Assembly (NCBI RefSeq): GCF_022539315.1
Contig: NC_066316.1
Span: 24,541,245 to 24,605,244, forward strand
Direction of reading: 5' to 3'
Length of the DNA stretch: 64,000 nucleotides
Source of the DNA: Serinus canaria
Taxonomy: Eukaryota > Chordata > Aves > Passeriformes > Fringillidae
Position numbers and translations under genes: made by a program. Positions 38,336-48,297 of the stretch are shown here, piece after piece. The notes below the pieces were generated by a model. The model was not told the origin of the DNA, searched no databases, and worked only from the letters and a program-made list of their open reading frames with translations. Numbering within the stretch: the first letter of the stretch is position 1; every line of letters starts with the position of its first letter.

Positions 38336-38920
38336 ATGTATTTCTGCAGGGAGAGAGTTAATTTTGTTCACAGTGGCCAGTATGGAGCTGTGTTTTGGGA
38401 TTGTGCCCAAGACAGTGTTGATAACACAAGGATGTTTCCAATACTCACAGAGCCAAGGCCTTTCTGCTCCTCATCCCATCAACAAGGATGTTGGGAGGGC
38501 ACAAGGAGCTGGAAGGGGACACAGCTAGGACAGCTGATCCCAGCTGATCCAAGGGATATTCCATGAGACATCATGCTCAGCATGTAAAGCTGGGGCAAGA
38601 AGAAGGAAAGGGGGGTGTTCAGAGTGGTGGCATTTTGTCTTCTCAAGTAACCACTGTACAGATGGAGCCCTGCTTTCCTGGAGATGGCTGAACACCTGCC
38701 TGCCCAGGGGAAAGGGGTGAATTAATTCCTCATTTTCTTTGCTGGCACACCAGGCTTTTGCTTTACCTATTGAACTGTCTTTATCTCTTTCACGTTTTAA
38801 ATTATTTTTATTGCAAGCTGTAATTTCCTCACCTTTCCAATTCTCTTCCCCATTCCACCAGGAGGAAGTGAGCAAGCAAGGGAGTGGTGCTTAATTGCTG
38901 ACTGGTGTTAAACCATGACA
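38336..38920 (+). mobile_element. ERVL-type solo LTR, old and diverged
   Basis: The block follows the layout of a common avian ERVL-type LTR: GAGAGAGTTAATTTTGTTCA near the 5' end, GTGCTGATAACACA-like and GGGATATTCCATGAGACATC in the middle, a degraded TATA region (AGCATGTAAAG at about 38580), AACTGTCTTTATCTC near 38774, CCATTCCACCAGGAGGAAGT and GCTGACTGGTGTTAAACCAT then GACA at the 3' end. CpG sites expected in young copies are mostly TG or CA, so it is old. The ends fit TG...CA but no 5-bp target-site duplication is visible (TTAAA versus ACGAG). The family name is not assigned, and boundaries are within about 5 bases. Confidence 0.85.
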
Positions 38921-40395
38921 ACGAGGAAATGGGTAGAAATCAATGCATTTTCTTGCAACCATTTTTTTTTTCCCTATAAGATTTGTCATTTTCAGATTCT
39001 AATGTGCACAATATGTAGTACCTTACAGGGATAAATAAATTGTCAGCTCCAGAAGGAGGAGCTGTGACTTGTGCAAAGACAGAGAGGAAAATCAGGGCCC
39101 CAGATCTGGAGATTGTTGGTTGCTGTGGTCATGCCTTCACATCTATTTTTACACAGGTACCCTATAAAATGTGCTACCTCACTGAGGGTCCTGACCACCC
39201 CTTTGTTACACAAATTGGCAGTAACTCTGTCTGCTCAGGAAAGATGTAAAAGGCCCAACAATTCCAGTAAAAAAAAAAAATGGCTAAAAAGTTAGGGATC
39301 AGTTGACTGGACCTTCATGATCTCAGAAACAGCCATCTTATGTTTGACACTAATTGTATTTGACATCCAAGCTGAAAATTCAGAGTAGAAAGCCCAAGGA
39401 TCTCAGAGGCATAAAATATCTTCTATTTTGAGAGATGAGTCACGCAGATAAGAAAGTGCAGAGATGCTGGAGACTACAAGTATTTCTGTGTACTGTTTCC
39501 ACTGTTGATCTAGGATAGGAAACTTTCTTGATAAAAGTTCATGTGCAAAATTATACCCTTGGAAGCTGCCAAACTGACAGTCTTCATTCCACTGGCAGAG
39601 GTAACATGCATTTCTTATTCAATCTAGCCAATATGCCTATATTTAACTGTTCTAAAAGCACTGAAATACAGTGTAAAGAAGATATTTTATCCTCTTGCTC
39701 ATTTATGGTTTACTGCAAGATCCTGAGCTTTTCTGGGAGCTGAAGAGAGTCTTTAACTCCCACTAATTTTGCTCAAAATTTGGTGTAAATAGTTCACAAG
39801 AATGCCTGCCATTCTGTGGAGACAAAATGACTCCTTTGTTTCTCCTCATATTTAATGAAATAGTTCAGGATTATAAAACAACTTGAGGTATCTATCAAAC
39901 AGAGGTTTCCAGATATCTAATTGTTTAGTTAACTTCCCTCTCAGTAGGCTTATTTTGTGTTTGTGAGATTGGGTTTCATCAAGAAGTAAGGCTACATCTA
40001 AAAAAGAATTTCAGTGCCTGGTAGGGGAAAAAATAAATCCCTTAGCCTTGGAAACACATCATATTCAGAAGCCAGTTTCCTCTTTGGCCTAAGAAGGAGT
40101 AGAAATTCTCTCACTTTTCTAAGAATGACAAGACTGTCTCTGGCTGTCATATATGTGATAATTACGTTTGACTAATTCAGTTCATACTTCAATATAATTT
40201 ACAGTTCTTATTATTTGGGGAGGTGGTGGGGGGGTGTATATGTTTATACTGAGGGGTGTGCATTATTGTAATTTTGTGTTCACAAAAACAAAATAAGCAT
40301 TATTGTAATTAAAAGTCCTTATGTTCAGTATACAATCAGCTTGTACAGCTTGTGGATTACAGGCTTCTCTTTCTAAAAAGCTCAGTATTTAAAAA
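38921..40395. other. Unique noncoding DNA, no gene seen
   Basis: AT-rich. It contains two copies of GCATTATTGTAATT (about 40259 and 40296) and a G-rich run GGGGAGGTGGTGGGGGGGTG near 40217-40236. No frame above 74 codons. Confidence 0.55.
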
Positions 40396-40452
40396 ATGAA
40401 ATGATAAATGACATTTATCATTTCATAATTTATCATTATGAAATGATAAATG
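40396..40452. repeat. Compound palindrome: three arms, two alternative hairpins
   Basis: ATGAAATGATAAATG (40396-40410) is the exact reverse complement of 40412-40426, with a one-base centre. The middle arm also pairs with the third one: 40414-40429 is the exact reverse complement of 40435-40450, with a 5-base loop. The first and third arms are therefore direct repeats (40396-40410 and 40438-40452). A DNA or RNA strand could form only one of the two hairpins at a time. Confidence 0.97.
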
Positions 40453-41161
40453 TCTCTCATGTCTATCAGACAGTAAACCAAACAAAATGAGACTTGGGGG
40501 AGACAGATGACAGATACAGTGTTTTCCTAGAGAAGGAGTGCTCTTATCCACTCTAAATGGTAGAAATACAAGAAACGAATTTGTGGTGCTAACTTTCTGT
40601 AAATTAGCTTTCTCCATGTGCTGTAAATGAAACTTTGGTACAGTAAGGAAAACAACAACCAATGGGTATAAAGTTTTCAAACCCTTTAATCAGTAGGGAA
40701 AATGCAGAAAAAGTTAATCTGGGTCAGTGCAGTGCTCTGGTGTAGTAAAAAATGTTAATACACAACTCTTTTTATTTTTTTGCTTGTAACAGCAGTTGTA
40801 AGGCAGAGACAGCTGCATTGCAGTTGTAAACGTGATTATCTGAAGATCCAGGGCAGAGAAAGCTTGTAGGGAAGGTGTTTTTGGACCTCTCTTCTTGGGC
40901 TTGTTCATCAGATGGACAGGTAACAAAATGCTCAAGGGCCCAGGCTGTTTCAATTATACACTGGTATCTTACCAGAATAAATGAAATAATGTGAATTCCA
41001 TATGGGATTAACAGTTTTTACTTCACAGGCTTGCTCACCAGATTTCCAGTTACAACACAATGAGAACTCATGGAACTTGATGATTCCTTGTTCTTCAGTT
41101 CCCACCATGCTTGGGCTCACAATTTTTACTGAGTATTTTACTTCCAATTTACAAAATCAGT

Positions 41162-41205
41162 CAACAGAAGAGTTTAAATGCTCTTCTGTTGGAAGAGCAT
41201 TTAAA
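41162..41205. repeat. Compound palindrome: two overlapping perfect inverted repeats
   Basis: CAACAGAAGAG (41162-41172) pairs exactly with CTCTTCTGTTG (41181-41191). The overlapping TTTAAATGCTCTTC (41173-41186) pairs exactly with GAAGAGCATTTAAA (41192-41205). The shared CTCTTC can join only one hairpin at a time. Confidence 0.97.
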
Positions 41206-41300
41206 AGCTAAGTAAAACTGGTTTTCCTACTTGTAACATTTTTTTTCCTAAGAAATCCCACACCTTTAATGTTTTGCTCGTCCTTCACTGCTTATCACTT

Positions 41301-41575
41301 AGAATTATAGAATCAGTTGGGTTTGAAAAGATTGGGTCCAACAATTAACCCAACACTGCCAACTTCACCACTAAAGGATGTCTCTAAGTTCCACATCTCC
41401 CTAGCTTTTAAATACTCCCACAGATGCTGGCTCAACAACTTCCCTGGGCAGCCAGTTCTAGTGTTGTCAATCCTTTCAGAGAAGAAATTTCTCATAATAT
41501 CCAACCTAAAGCTTCCTTGGCACACCTTAAGGTCATATCCCCATGTCCTATTGCTTGTTGTTTGTGCCTTTGTAT
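41301..41575 (-). mobile_element. CR1 LINE 3' region, minus strand
   Basis: The plus strand reads as the complement of a CR1 3' end: AATTATAGAATCAGTTGGGT then TTGAAAAGATTGGGTCCAAC, ACTGCCAACTTCACCACTAA, CTCAACAACTTCCCTGGGCA, GCCAGTTCTAGTG, AGAAATTTCTCATAATATCC, and CCATGTCCTATTGCTTGTTG. About 275 bp are retained. Divergence is moderate, and the short frames across it are remnants or chance. Confidence 0.92.
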
Positions 41576-42078
41576 CCCATTCATAGCAATCAGAGATCTG
41601 ACTAAATTTTTATATCTCTTTTATTCAGGTAGGAGGGGTTGATAAGAAAGAGAAAGACTGTAGTACAACATCTGTTCTTTTAAGCAAATGGTGTTCCCTT
41701 GGTGTTACACACAGCTGCAAGTTTCTGCTTCCTTACAGGACTGCTGGATATCATTGCAAAAGGAGATGAGGAAGGGTCTATCTCTGCTGTCATTTAACAC
41801 GGCTTCCTGACCTGGTTGCTGGTTCTCTGATTGTGCATGCATGTGGATATGTTAATTCACTCCCCAGCTCTCTTCTGGAGGGAACTAATTAGCTCCCTTG
41901 GGCTCTGTCTGCTTTTGTAATTCAGCACACAAGAGTGGAGCAGTCGTTCAAAACAGATGGCGCTGAGGATCCTCCTCTTTGTCATTTGTGTGATGTCAGT
42001 GTTGTGAAGGATGTCACAGGCTGCTGCCCTCCTGTGTCCAGCTAGCTGGGGTTTCCTCTGACAGGAAAGCTTGCCTCT
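41576..42078. other. Unique noncoding DNA, no gene seen
   Basis: Rises in GC content toward the block that follows. No repeat or frame of note. Confidence 0.5.
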
Positions 42079-42380
42079 GTGTTCTCTTGCACAGGGATCT
42101 GTTATGGTGGGCTCTGCTCTGATGTGCCATCAGGAGCAATGGGATGCCACCACGGCCCCCACTGGGGCTCCCAGCAGAATGGTTCTGGGTCCCAGGCTTA
42201 CAGCATGGACACCAGGCAGGAGCTGGGCCTGGCACACCTGGGACTTTGTGTGCACCACTAATCCAAGAGAATGGGGACACAAGGAACTGAGAGAGGGACC
42301 CTGTCTGAAGACAGGAAATCACTACCTTGAATTGAGATTTTTCAAGACTATGCAGAATTTATCTGTATTGCCCTAATAAA
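42079..42380 (+). other. GC-rich block with terminal-exon-like signals
   Basis: TTCTCTTGCACAG at 42082-42094 resembles a splice acceptor. From 42095, after two bases, the frame is open for 54 codons (beginning I-C-Y-G-G-L-C-S-D-V-P-S) to TAA at 42259-42261. The peptide contains a Cys/His-rich C-H-H-G-P-H-W and a Gln/Asn/Gly/Ser-rich middle. AATAAA follows at 42375-42380, 114 bases after the stop. A second plus frame and one minus frame are also open, as expected in GC-rich DNA. I do not recognise the peptide. It may be the last exon of a small gene, part of a noncoding transcript, or chance. Confidence 0.18.
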
Positions 42381-45300
42381 ATATATGCTCTCTTCCTATA
42401 AACTTCTCATTGAAAGGAAGAACATCTTTTATGGGATACTGTAAAACTCATGCATCATAAGCGAGTCTGAAGGTTGATTTAAAAAATCCTATTCTCAAGG
42501 TCAGTCCCTGGGTTTTTCTGATATCTCTCTGGTTTTGCAGCGAGTCTTTTGCAAGTTTGGCAGTCTTATCTGTGGAGTAATCTTATTTCCTCTCAGCTGG
42601 TTTTGCTCACTTAGGAGGGAACTCTTTACCCATTCAGGAAGGACAGTGTGTCTTTAAAGAGCAGTATAGGAAAGCCCCTGCAGCATGTTGTGTGGCAAGA
42701 TAAAGATCTTTGGTAGTAGGTCTGGCTGAAGGAACAGCTTCTGTGTGCTTGGAATCCAGAACAGTAACTTCCACCCCCTACAAACATGCCCCCCAAACTG
42801 AGACAGTTTGCAGTCCATGATTCTGGGGGTGGAAGGAGTGTGGTGGTAAAAGTGTTAATATTCAAGATTGAGAAGGCTGGCTAAGAAGCAACTTTGACTT
42901 AAAAGACATTCATTTCAACTAAAAACTAAAAGTCTCTGATGGTTTGCAGCTCCTTGCTTCTGAGCTAAGCTCATACTGGATGTGCCACTCCTAGGGGCTC
43001 CATTAAGAGCCTTCTTTCCATATGCTCATGTTATTTACTGTTTGAGTCCTCAGAAACATGAGAGTTAGGAAATTAATTACAGGGATGGATACCTGGCTTT
43101 CCTAACCCTGAAGTATTTGCTTTTTCTCACCTCTTCTATTTTTTTTTAAAGAGTGTGTTCTTGCATGCCCCTCCCCACCCCCACCAGGTGACATTGTGAT
43201 CTGAGAGTTCTTTAAACAACCTTAAAACAGCCATTTGTGGCCAACAGTACATGGGCTGGGTCTCTGCAAACACTTGGGAGAGAACTGGGGAGCAGAGAAA
43301 TCTGCTGTCCCGGAGTTCGTCGTTAATCAAGCTTCTGTCAGACCTGCCCTAAATTGTACCTGCATATTCCACCTTTGGAGTCCCCAGATTGTCCAGGGGG
43401 AGTTAAATGTCACCTTCTGGGGCAGCAAAACTTGAGCTGATCAGAGGCAGTCAGCTTGAGCTGACACAGGGTCCGGGCCATAGACACATTCATGAAGCAC
43501 ATGCTGAGAAGTGCTGCAAACACACAGCTCTTTCAGGCAGAAGCATTTTCAGCAATGAAAATGGTCAGATACTCACAACCTTAATTTAATTTCTTTCCAG
43601 ACATAAGCAGGAAGAAAAAGGCTGGAAGGCTCTCAGGGAAGGGACTTGTAGAGCAGATAGAGGTTCTTTCAGGACCATGCTATTTTTCGAGGAGACACTT
43701 GGATGCCACACAAGTCCAGCATACCTGCCATGCCCTGAACATTGGCAATAATGAATGTCTTGCTATGAAAGCTGAAGAAAGCAGTGTCAGGTAGGAGAAT
43801 AGTGCAAAATGTGAGCTCATCTGTCTGTGTGATTAATGGAATGAGCCCCTTCCAGAGAATGAATGGAGGCAAGGAGCCATTTCCAGGGTTTGTGCTCAGT
43901 TTAGCATGGCACAAAAAGGCTAAGAATTCATGTAGCTGTTGATGTTCCCTGGGAAATGCCAACAGAATGTGCTGGGTGATTGAACAGGAGATCTGATCCC
44001 TGACCTTTTTCCATGAACTGAACTAAAAGGCAAAAGATCCACCAAGTCCAGCCACGTTAAAGCCTTTGAAGGGGAATGGGAGGGAAAAATATTAGCAGTA
44101 AACAATATGATAAAATTTTCTGTGGAAAGCATGAGTCTCTCATTTTTCAGTTAACCAATTTAATTTCAGAGAGTAAAATAAAATCATAATTTGCCTGGTA
44201 ATCCATGAGGAGGCAGATGAGTAATTTTTGCAATTGGCCTATGGCTCAAATTATATTTACAAATTAATTGTACTCTGAAACCAGAAGACTCAGGCCCACC
44301 CAACCTGCCATGACTGTTCAATAATGGCTTACCCTAAAAACTACTCCCACTTACAAATACAGGAAAATACTCAATCATTTTAATATGATCTTTTTTTCAA
44401 TTATACCTAGATACTTTCCTCAAAGACCTCAATGGGAATAAAGTACCTAGATTTTTCTGGCCTTTTCCAAAAATGGTTTTATTTTGTTAATTGTGATAGA
44501 GACCACCAGCAAGATGAAATCAGTGAGTTGTGTCCAGTGACAATATTGATAGACCTTGTATCTGAGGCTCTCTTTCATACTCTAGGGACAAAATACACCC
44601 CAGCACGCTCAAAGCTCAGTCACAAACTCTCTTGCTTTACCTTTCCTTGCTGAACACAAAACATGCTATCAAAACCAAAGTTCTCCAACAACCCAATCTG
44701 TGATCCTGAGTCACAGGTGAAATTCTGAATTTATTAGCATCTTTCTCTGGCGTGTGTTGTTGAACAACTATTTCTATGGCCTTAAGGAGATTCTTTAGTC
44801 TTCAACTATTTTAAGACAGTCTATCTTTTTTTTTAAATAAGATACATTTGGCTTCATTTTGGTATCATGTTGTCATCTGTCTCTGAAACAGAAGCCTGTA
44901 CAGGAAATGTGTTCTCCATGGTGCTGTTAATTTGGGTACATGCTGAAGATGGTTTCCAGAATAGCACTGACACTCACCTGCTGGGATGGCACTGGGGCCT
45001 CCCACGCTGCTGTCTGGGGCTTGGAAACTTGCATCTCTCTTAAACATCTAGCTGCACTTTTCCAGTTCCTGAAGGAACATCTATTCATAGTTGTGGCAGC
45101 ATGACATTCTCCCACATTTACCAGTAATAATTGCTCTCTTCAATGTTGTGCCTTTTGGCCCTGTAGGAACCAACAGCAAAGCCTCTTTTTATGTAGATGT
45201 AATTGTCTGCAGTGAATTATTTTGGTCCCTCTTTCTTCATCACTTTTACCTTTTTTAACTCCCTCCTTCACACGTTATTTTTGGTCTGTTCTTTTGTTTT

Positions 45301-46780
45301 CCTTCTGCCCAGCCTTGAATAACATGAACTGTTTCCACTGAAAATGTTTGTGTTCTCCTCTCACAATGAGTGACAAGGATGAAGACAGGACTGTTGGGGG
45401 CACTTCATGGTCTCCAGCAGCCCCCTGAAAGGCAACCCTTGCCTCCCAATGACCTCAGTGATCTTTCCTGCCTGAGACTGAAGAGTGTGTCTTGAAGAAG
45501 CAGGTCTGCCAAGGGAACACAGAGTTATTGTATTAATTGGGAAGAGGTAGGGTGTGGATGGCAGAAATGGGAGAGTTTTAACTAAATTTAGAGGCGTTCT
45601 CCATTTCTTTCCTCATTACAAATTTCTTATTTTCTTCCTTCCAGAGACTGCAGTGTTTTCCTGCCTGAAAACAAAAGCTAATTTGTGAAAGATGGGAGTA
45701 AAGTTGGCATGGAAAGCCTAACTCATTAATGGCAGAAACATTGCTTTAAGATCAGGACCACAGTGCTAGATATCTGTTGGTTCTCTGATAGTTCATCATG
45801 ACAGTACAGGAAAATCTTGATCCAGCCTTGAAGCATGACTAGTCACTATTAAGCTGTCTTTTATCTCTGTGGTGAGAAAAATGTAGTTAATTTTCTTTTT
45901 GTTTTTGAAGGAGAAAGGGAAAAAATGTCCTTCTAGAAACCCTGCAGAAGGTGTATGTCATTTAAATGTGTTTTAAGCTTTGGTTTGAAAACTTCTGGAG
46001 CTCTACACAGTAATTACTTCCAATGAGGAAGTGCACACATTCTGCTACTCATGCTAATTACTGATAAGGAAAAGGCAGGAGGGCTCTATGATGAAATGTC
46101 TTTCTTTGACAGCCAATTCCTGCAAAGCTGGCAGCAGCTAGAAAGAGTGCCTTCTGTAATCATCCCTCCTCAGTGCAATTTTAAAGTTTCTTCTCTTCTT
46201 TCCATCAAAGAAGCCAAGCTCATGTCAAAATGGGGCTCAGATGCTTCGTGTGCTGAGCAGCAGGCAGTTCAGCAAGAGGCCACGCAGATGAGTGGGAAAA
46301 GGGAAAATTGCCTCATTTCTTCATCTTTGCTGCTCAGTGTGAGGGAATAAATTCTGCTATCAACGTGGGGAAAGGGAAGGAGCAACAGCTTAGCTAAATA
46401 ATGGGTTTGAATCCCAGAACTCAGTTTGTCATCTTAATTCTGATAGTTAGGATTGCCAGCTTCTCTTCAGTCATGTAATACTTGGCAGCCAGGCAGGGAG
46501 GAAGGGAACAATAAATTCCAGCATATTTCCTGCTTCCTAGATGTCTCTAGCTTTTGTGATAACTCTGTAAATTTTGTAAATGGGATGGATTAAACTTTAG
46601 AGCAGATGAGTAAAATTGGAATTCAATTTTAATTTTTTCACAATAGAATTTTAAAATGAGTTTTGTCATTAGGATTTTTTGCCCCTGAAAGCAGCAATAT
46701 TGTCTGTAAAGGGTCAAACTCAAATTTTTGCAGAAGGCAAGGGGTTCCATTTGAGATTTCAGCCATTGTATCATATTAGC
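42381..46780. other. Unique noncoding DNA, no gene seen
   Basis: Short frames only (99 codons or fewer). It includes a C-rich run at 43168-43185. No interspersed repeat recognised. Confidence 0.55.
43168..43185 (-). other. G-rich run on the minus strand
   Basis: CCCCTCCCCACCCCCACC on the plus strand gives G tracts of 4, 4, 5 and 2 on the minus strand with single-base spacers. This is close to, but short of, the four runs of three or more G that a standard quadruplex needs. Confidence 0.6.
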
Positions 46781-46845
46781 CACATTTACAATATTTTGTT
46801 TTATACTGTTTTTATCACAGTATAAAACCAAATATTGTAAATGTG
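46781..46845. repeat. Near-perfect 28-bp inverted repeat with 9-base loop
   Basis: 46781-46808 (CACATTTACAATATTTTGTT then TTATACTG) pairs with 46818-46845 at 27 of 28 positions; the single mismatch is at 46797. The loop is TTTTTATCA. The 65-base hairpin has pre-miRNA-like dimensions. No similarity between the flanks beyond the arms. It could be a small RNA precursor, an inverted-repeat mutation, or a very short miniature element; no target-site duplication is evident. Confidence 0.95.
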
Positions 46846-47898
46846 TCCTTTGTTTAGGAAATGTATTCTGATACAACTTCCTGCTATTGAAATTAGTTAA
46901 ATTTCCCTAACTTTACCTGACATTACTTTAGATTTAATTTACAAAAAGCTGGGCCAAATGAGCTGAAATTAGACAATTTACATCTTGCTGTATGTTGAAT
47001 TGACATGCCTAAAATATTTTAGAATCTAGGCACCCTTAATATTTGCAAAGCAGTGTACAAATGTGGAGAGTCCTGGGTAGATTTTACAAGGTTTTAGAAT
47101 TCATTTAAAAAGAAGGCTAAATGTCCCTCTGGGAACAAAAGAGTAATTTATGTCCTCTTGAGCTGCAGTACCAGAAGTACAAAACATTTACAGGGACTTT
47201 ATTAGAATTCAGCATTAACACTGATTGCGCTTTGGATACTTGGAGGTAATTTTACTTTATGATTCTTGATTTTTTCTTGGAAATGCTGGGTAGAAACAGC
47301 TCTTTTCTTGTCTGTTATGACTTCCTGGGTAACTGTATCAGGGAATGAGAAGGTCAGACCTTTCTAATTTGAAGTCTCATTTGAAGAATGACAGAAAGAA
47401 TAAGCACCTGATACAGAGAGATTGATTTATTTATCACAAACTTTCAGATTTTGACAGTATTTAAGATCAACGTTCATGTTTAACATTTAGCCCATGTTAA
47501 ATTAATTTTTTCTCCCAAAACTGACTGAAAAGTTTAGAAAATCTAAAACTGAAATTTTAAGTTTAAAAAAAAGAAGCCTGAGACCTAGTGGGGATCTTTG
47601 AGAGGTACTTTGCTTTATATGAAGACTCACAGATTTTGAACCAGAATCTCTTTCATCTTTGTGAAAAAAGTATTCAGATGTTGCATTTTAATATAAAAAT
47701 CTGTACTGGCTGGGTGGTTGTTTGGCTGGGGTGAGGAGCTGGAATTGGGTATTTCCTCCCTCTCTCCTCAGATGTGGTACATACAGCTGGAAGTAAGTAT
47801 TTACCTGCAGCCTTGTGAGTCTCTCATGGACTGAGAGGAATTCCTTCAGGATTTTGTGTGTGCATCTCTGTACAGTCTGTTCTTTCCTTTCTAACGTG
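46846..47898. other. Unique noncoding DNA, no gene seen
   Basis: AT-rich and featureless, with no frame of note. Confidence 0.55.
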
Positions 47899-47904
47899 CT
47901 GGGG
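47899..47904 (+). repeat. Target-site duplication, left copy
   Basis: CTGGGG immediately before the LTR start TGTCACCG. It is identical to 48292-48297. Confidence 0.93.
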
Positions 47905-48291
47905 TGTCACCGACATGTTTTATGAAAAATCCTTTCCTTAGGATTTTTCCCCTCCTGAGAAGCTGAGAGGCCTCAGGAACAAACTGTAAACAATTCTTAT
48001 CTGCTGCTGTGGAATGCAACGGGGGAAATCTCTGATTGGCCTCATCAGGCTGTTTCCAATTAAGGGCCAATCACAATTCACCTGCCCACACTGTCTCGGT
48101 CAGAGACAAGACTTTGTTATTCATTCCTTTTCTATTCTTAGCTTAGCCTTGTAGTGAAATCCTTTCCTCTGTTCTTTTAGTATAGTTTTAATATATTATC
48201 TATCATAAAATAATAAATCAAGCCTTTTGATACATGGAGTCAACTTTCTCGTCTCTTCCCTCATCCTGGGACCCTTGTGGACAATACCACA
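47905..48291 (+). mobile_element. ERVK-type solo LTR, plus strand
   Basis: A 387-bp LTR starting TGTCACCGACATGTTTTATG and ending ...GACAATACCACA, flanked by the 6-bp duplication CTGGGG. It carries AATAAA at 48212-48217 and AT-rich TATA-like sequence (about 48180-48205) just upstream. It is the same family as 32055-32440, in the opposite orientation, about 95% identical by eye. The last 20 bases differ most between the two copies (about 6 of 20). No internal retroviral region remains. Confidence 0.96.
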
Positions 48292-48297
48292 CTGGGG
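48292..48297 (+). repeat. Target-site duplication, right copy
   Basis: CTGGGG immediately after the LTR end ACCACA. The pair shows an intact, unrearranged insertion. Confidence 0.93.

Noticed and set aside
38525..38875. 116-codon minus-strand frame
   Set aside because: It lies entirely within the ERVL-type LTR, antisense to it.
43168..43185. Minus-strand G-quadruplex
   Set aside because: Only three runs of four or more G plus a GG; the standard four-run rule is not met.
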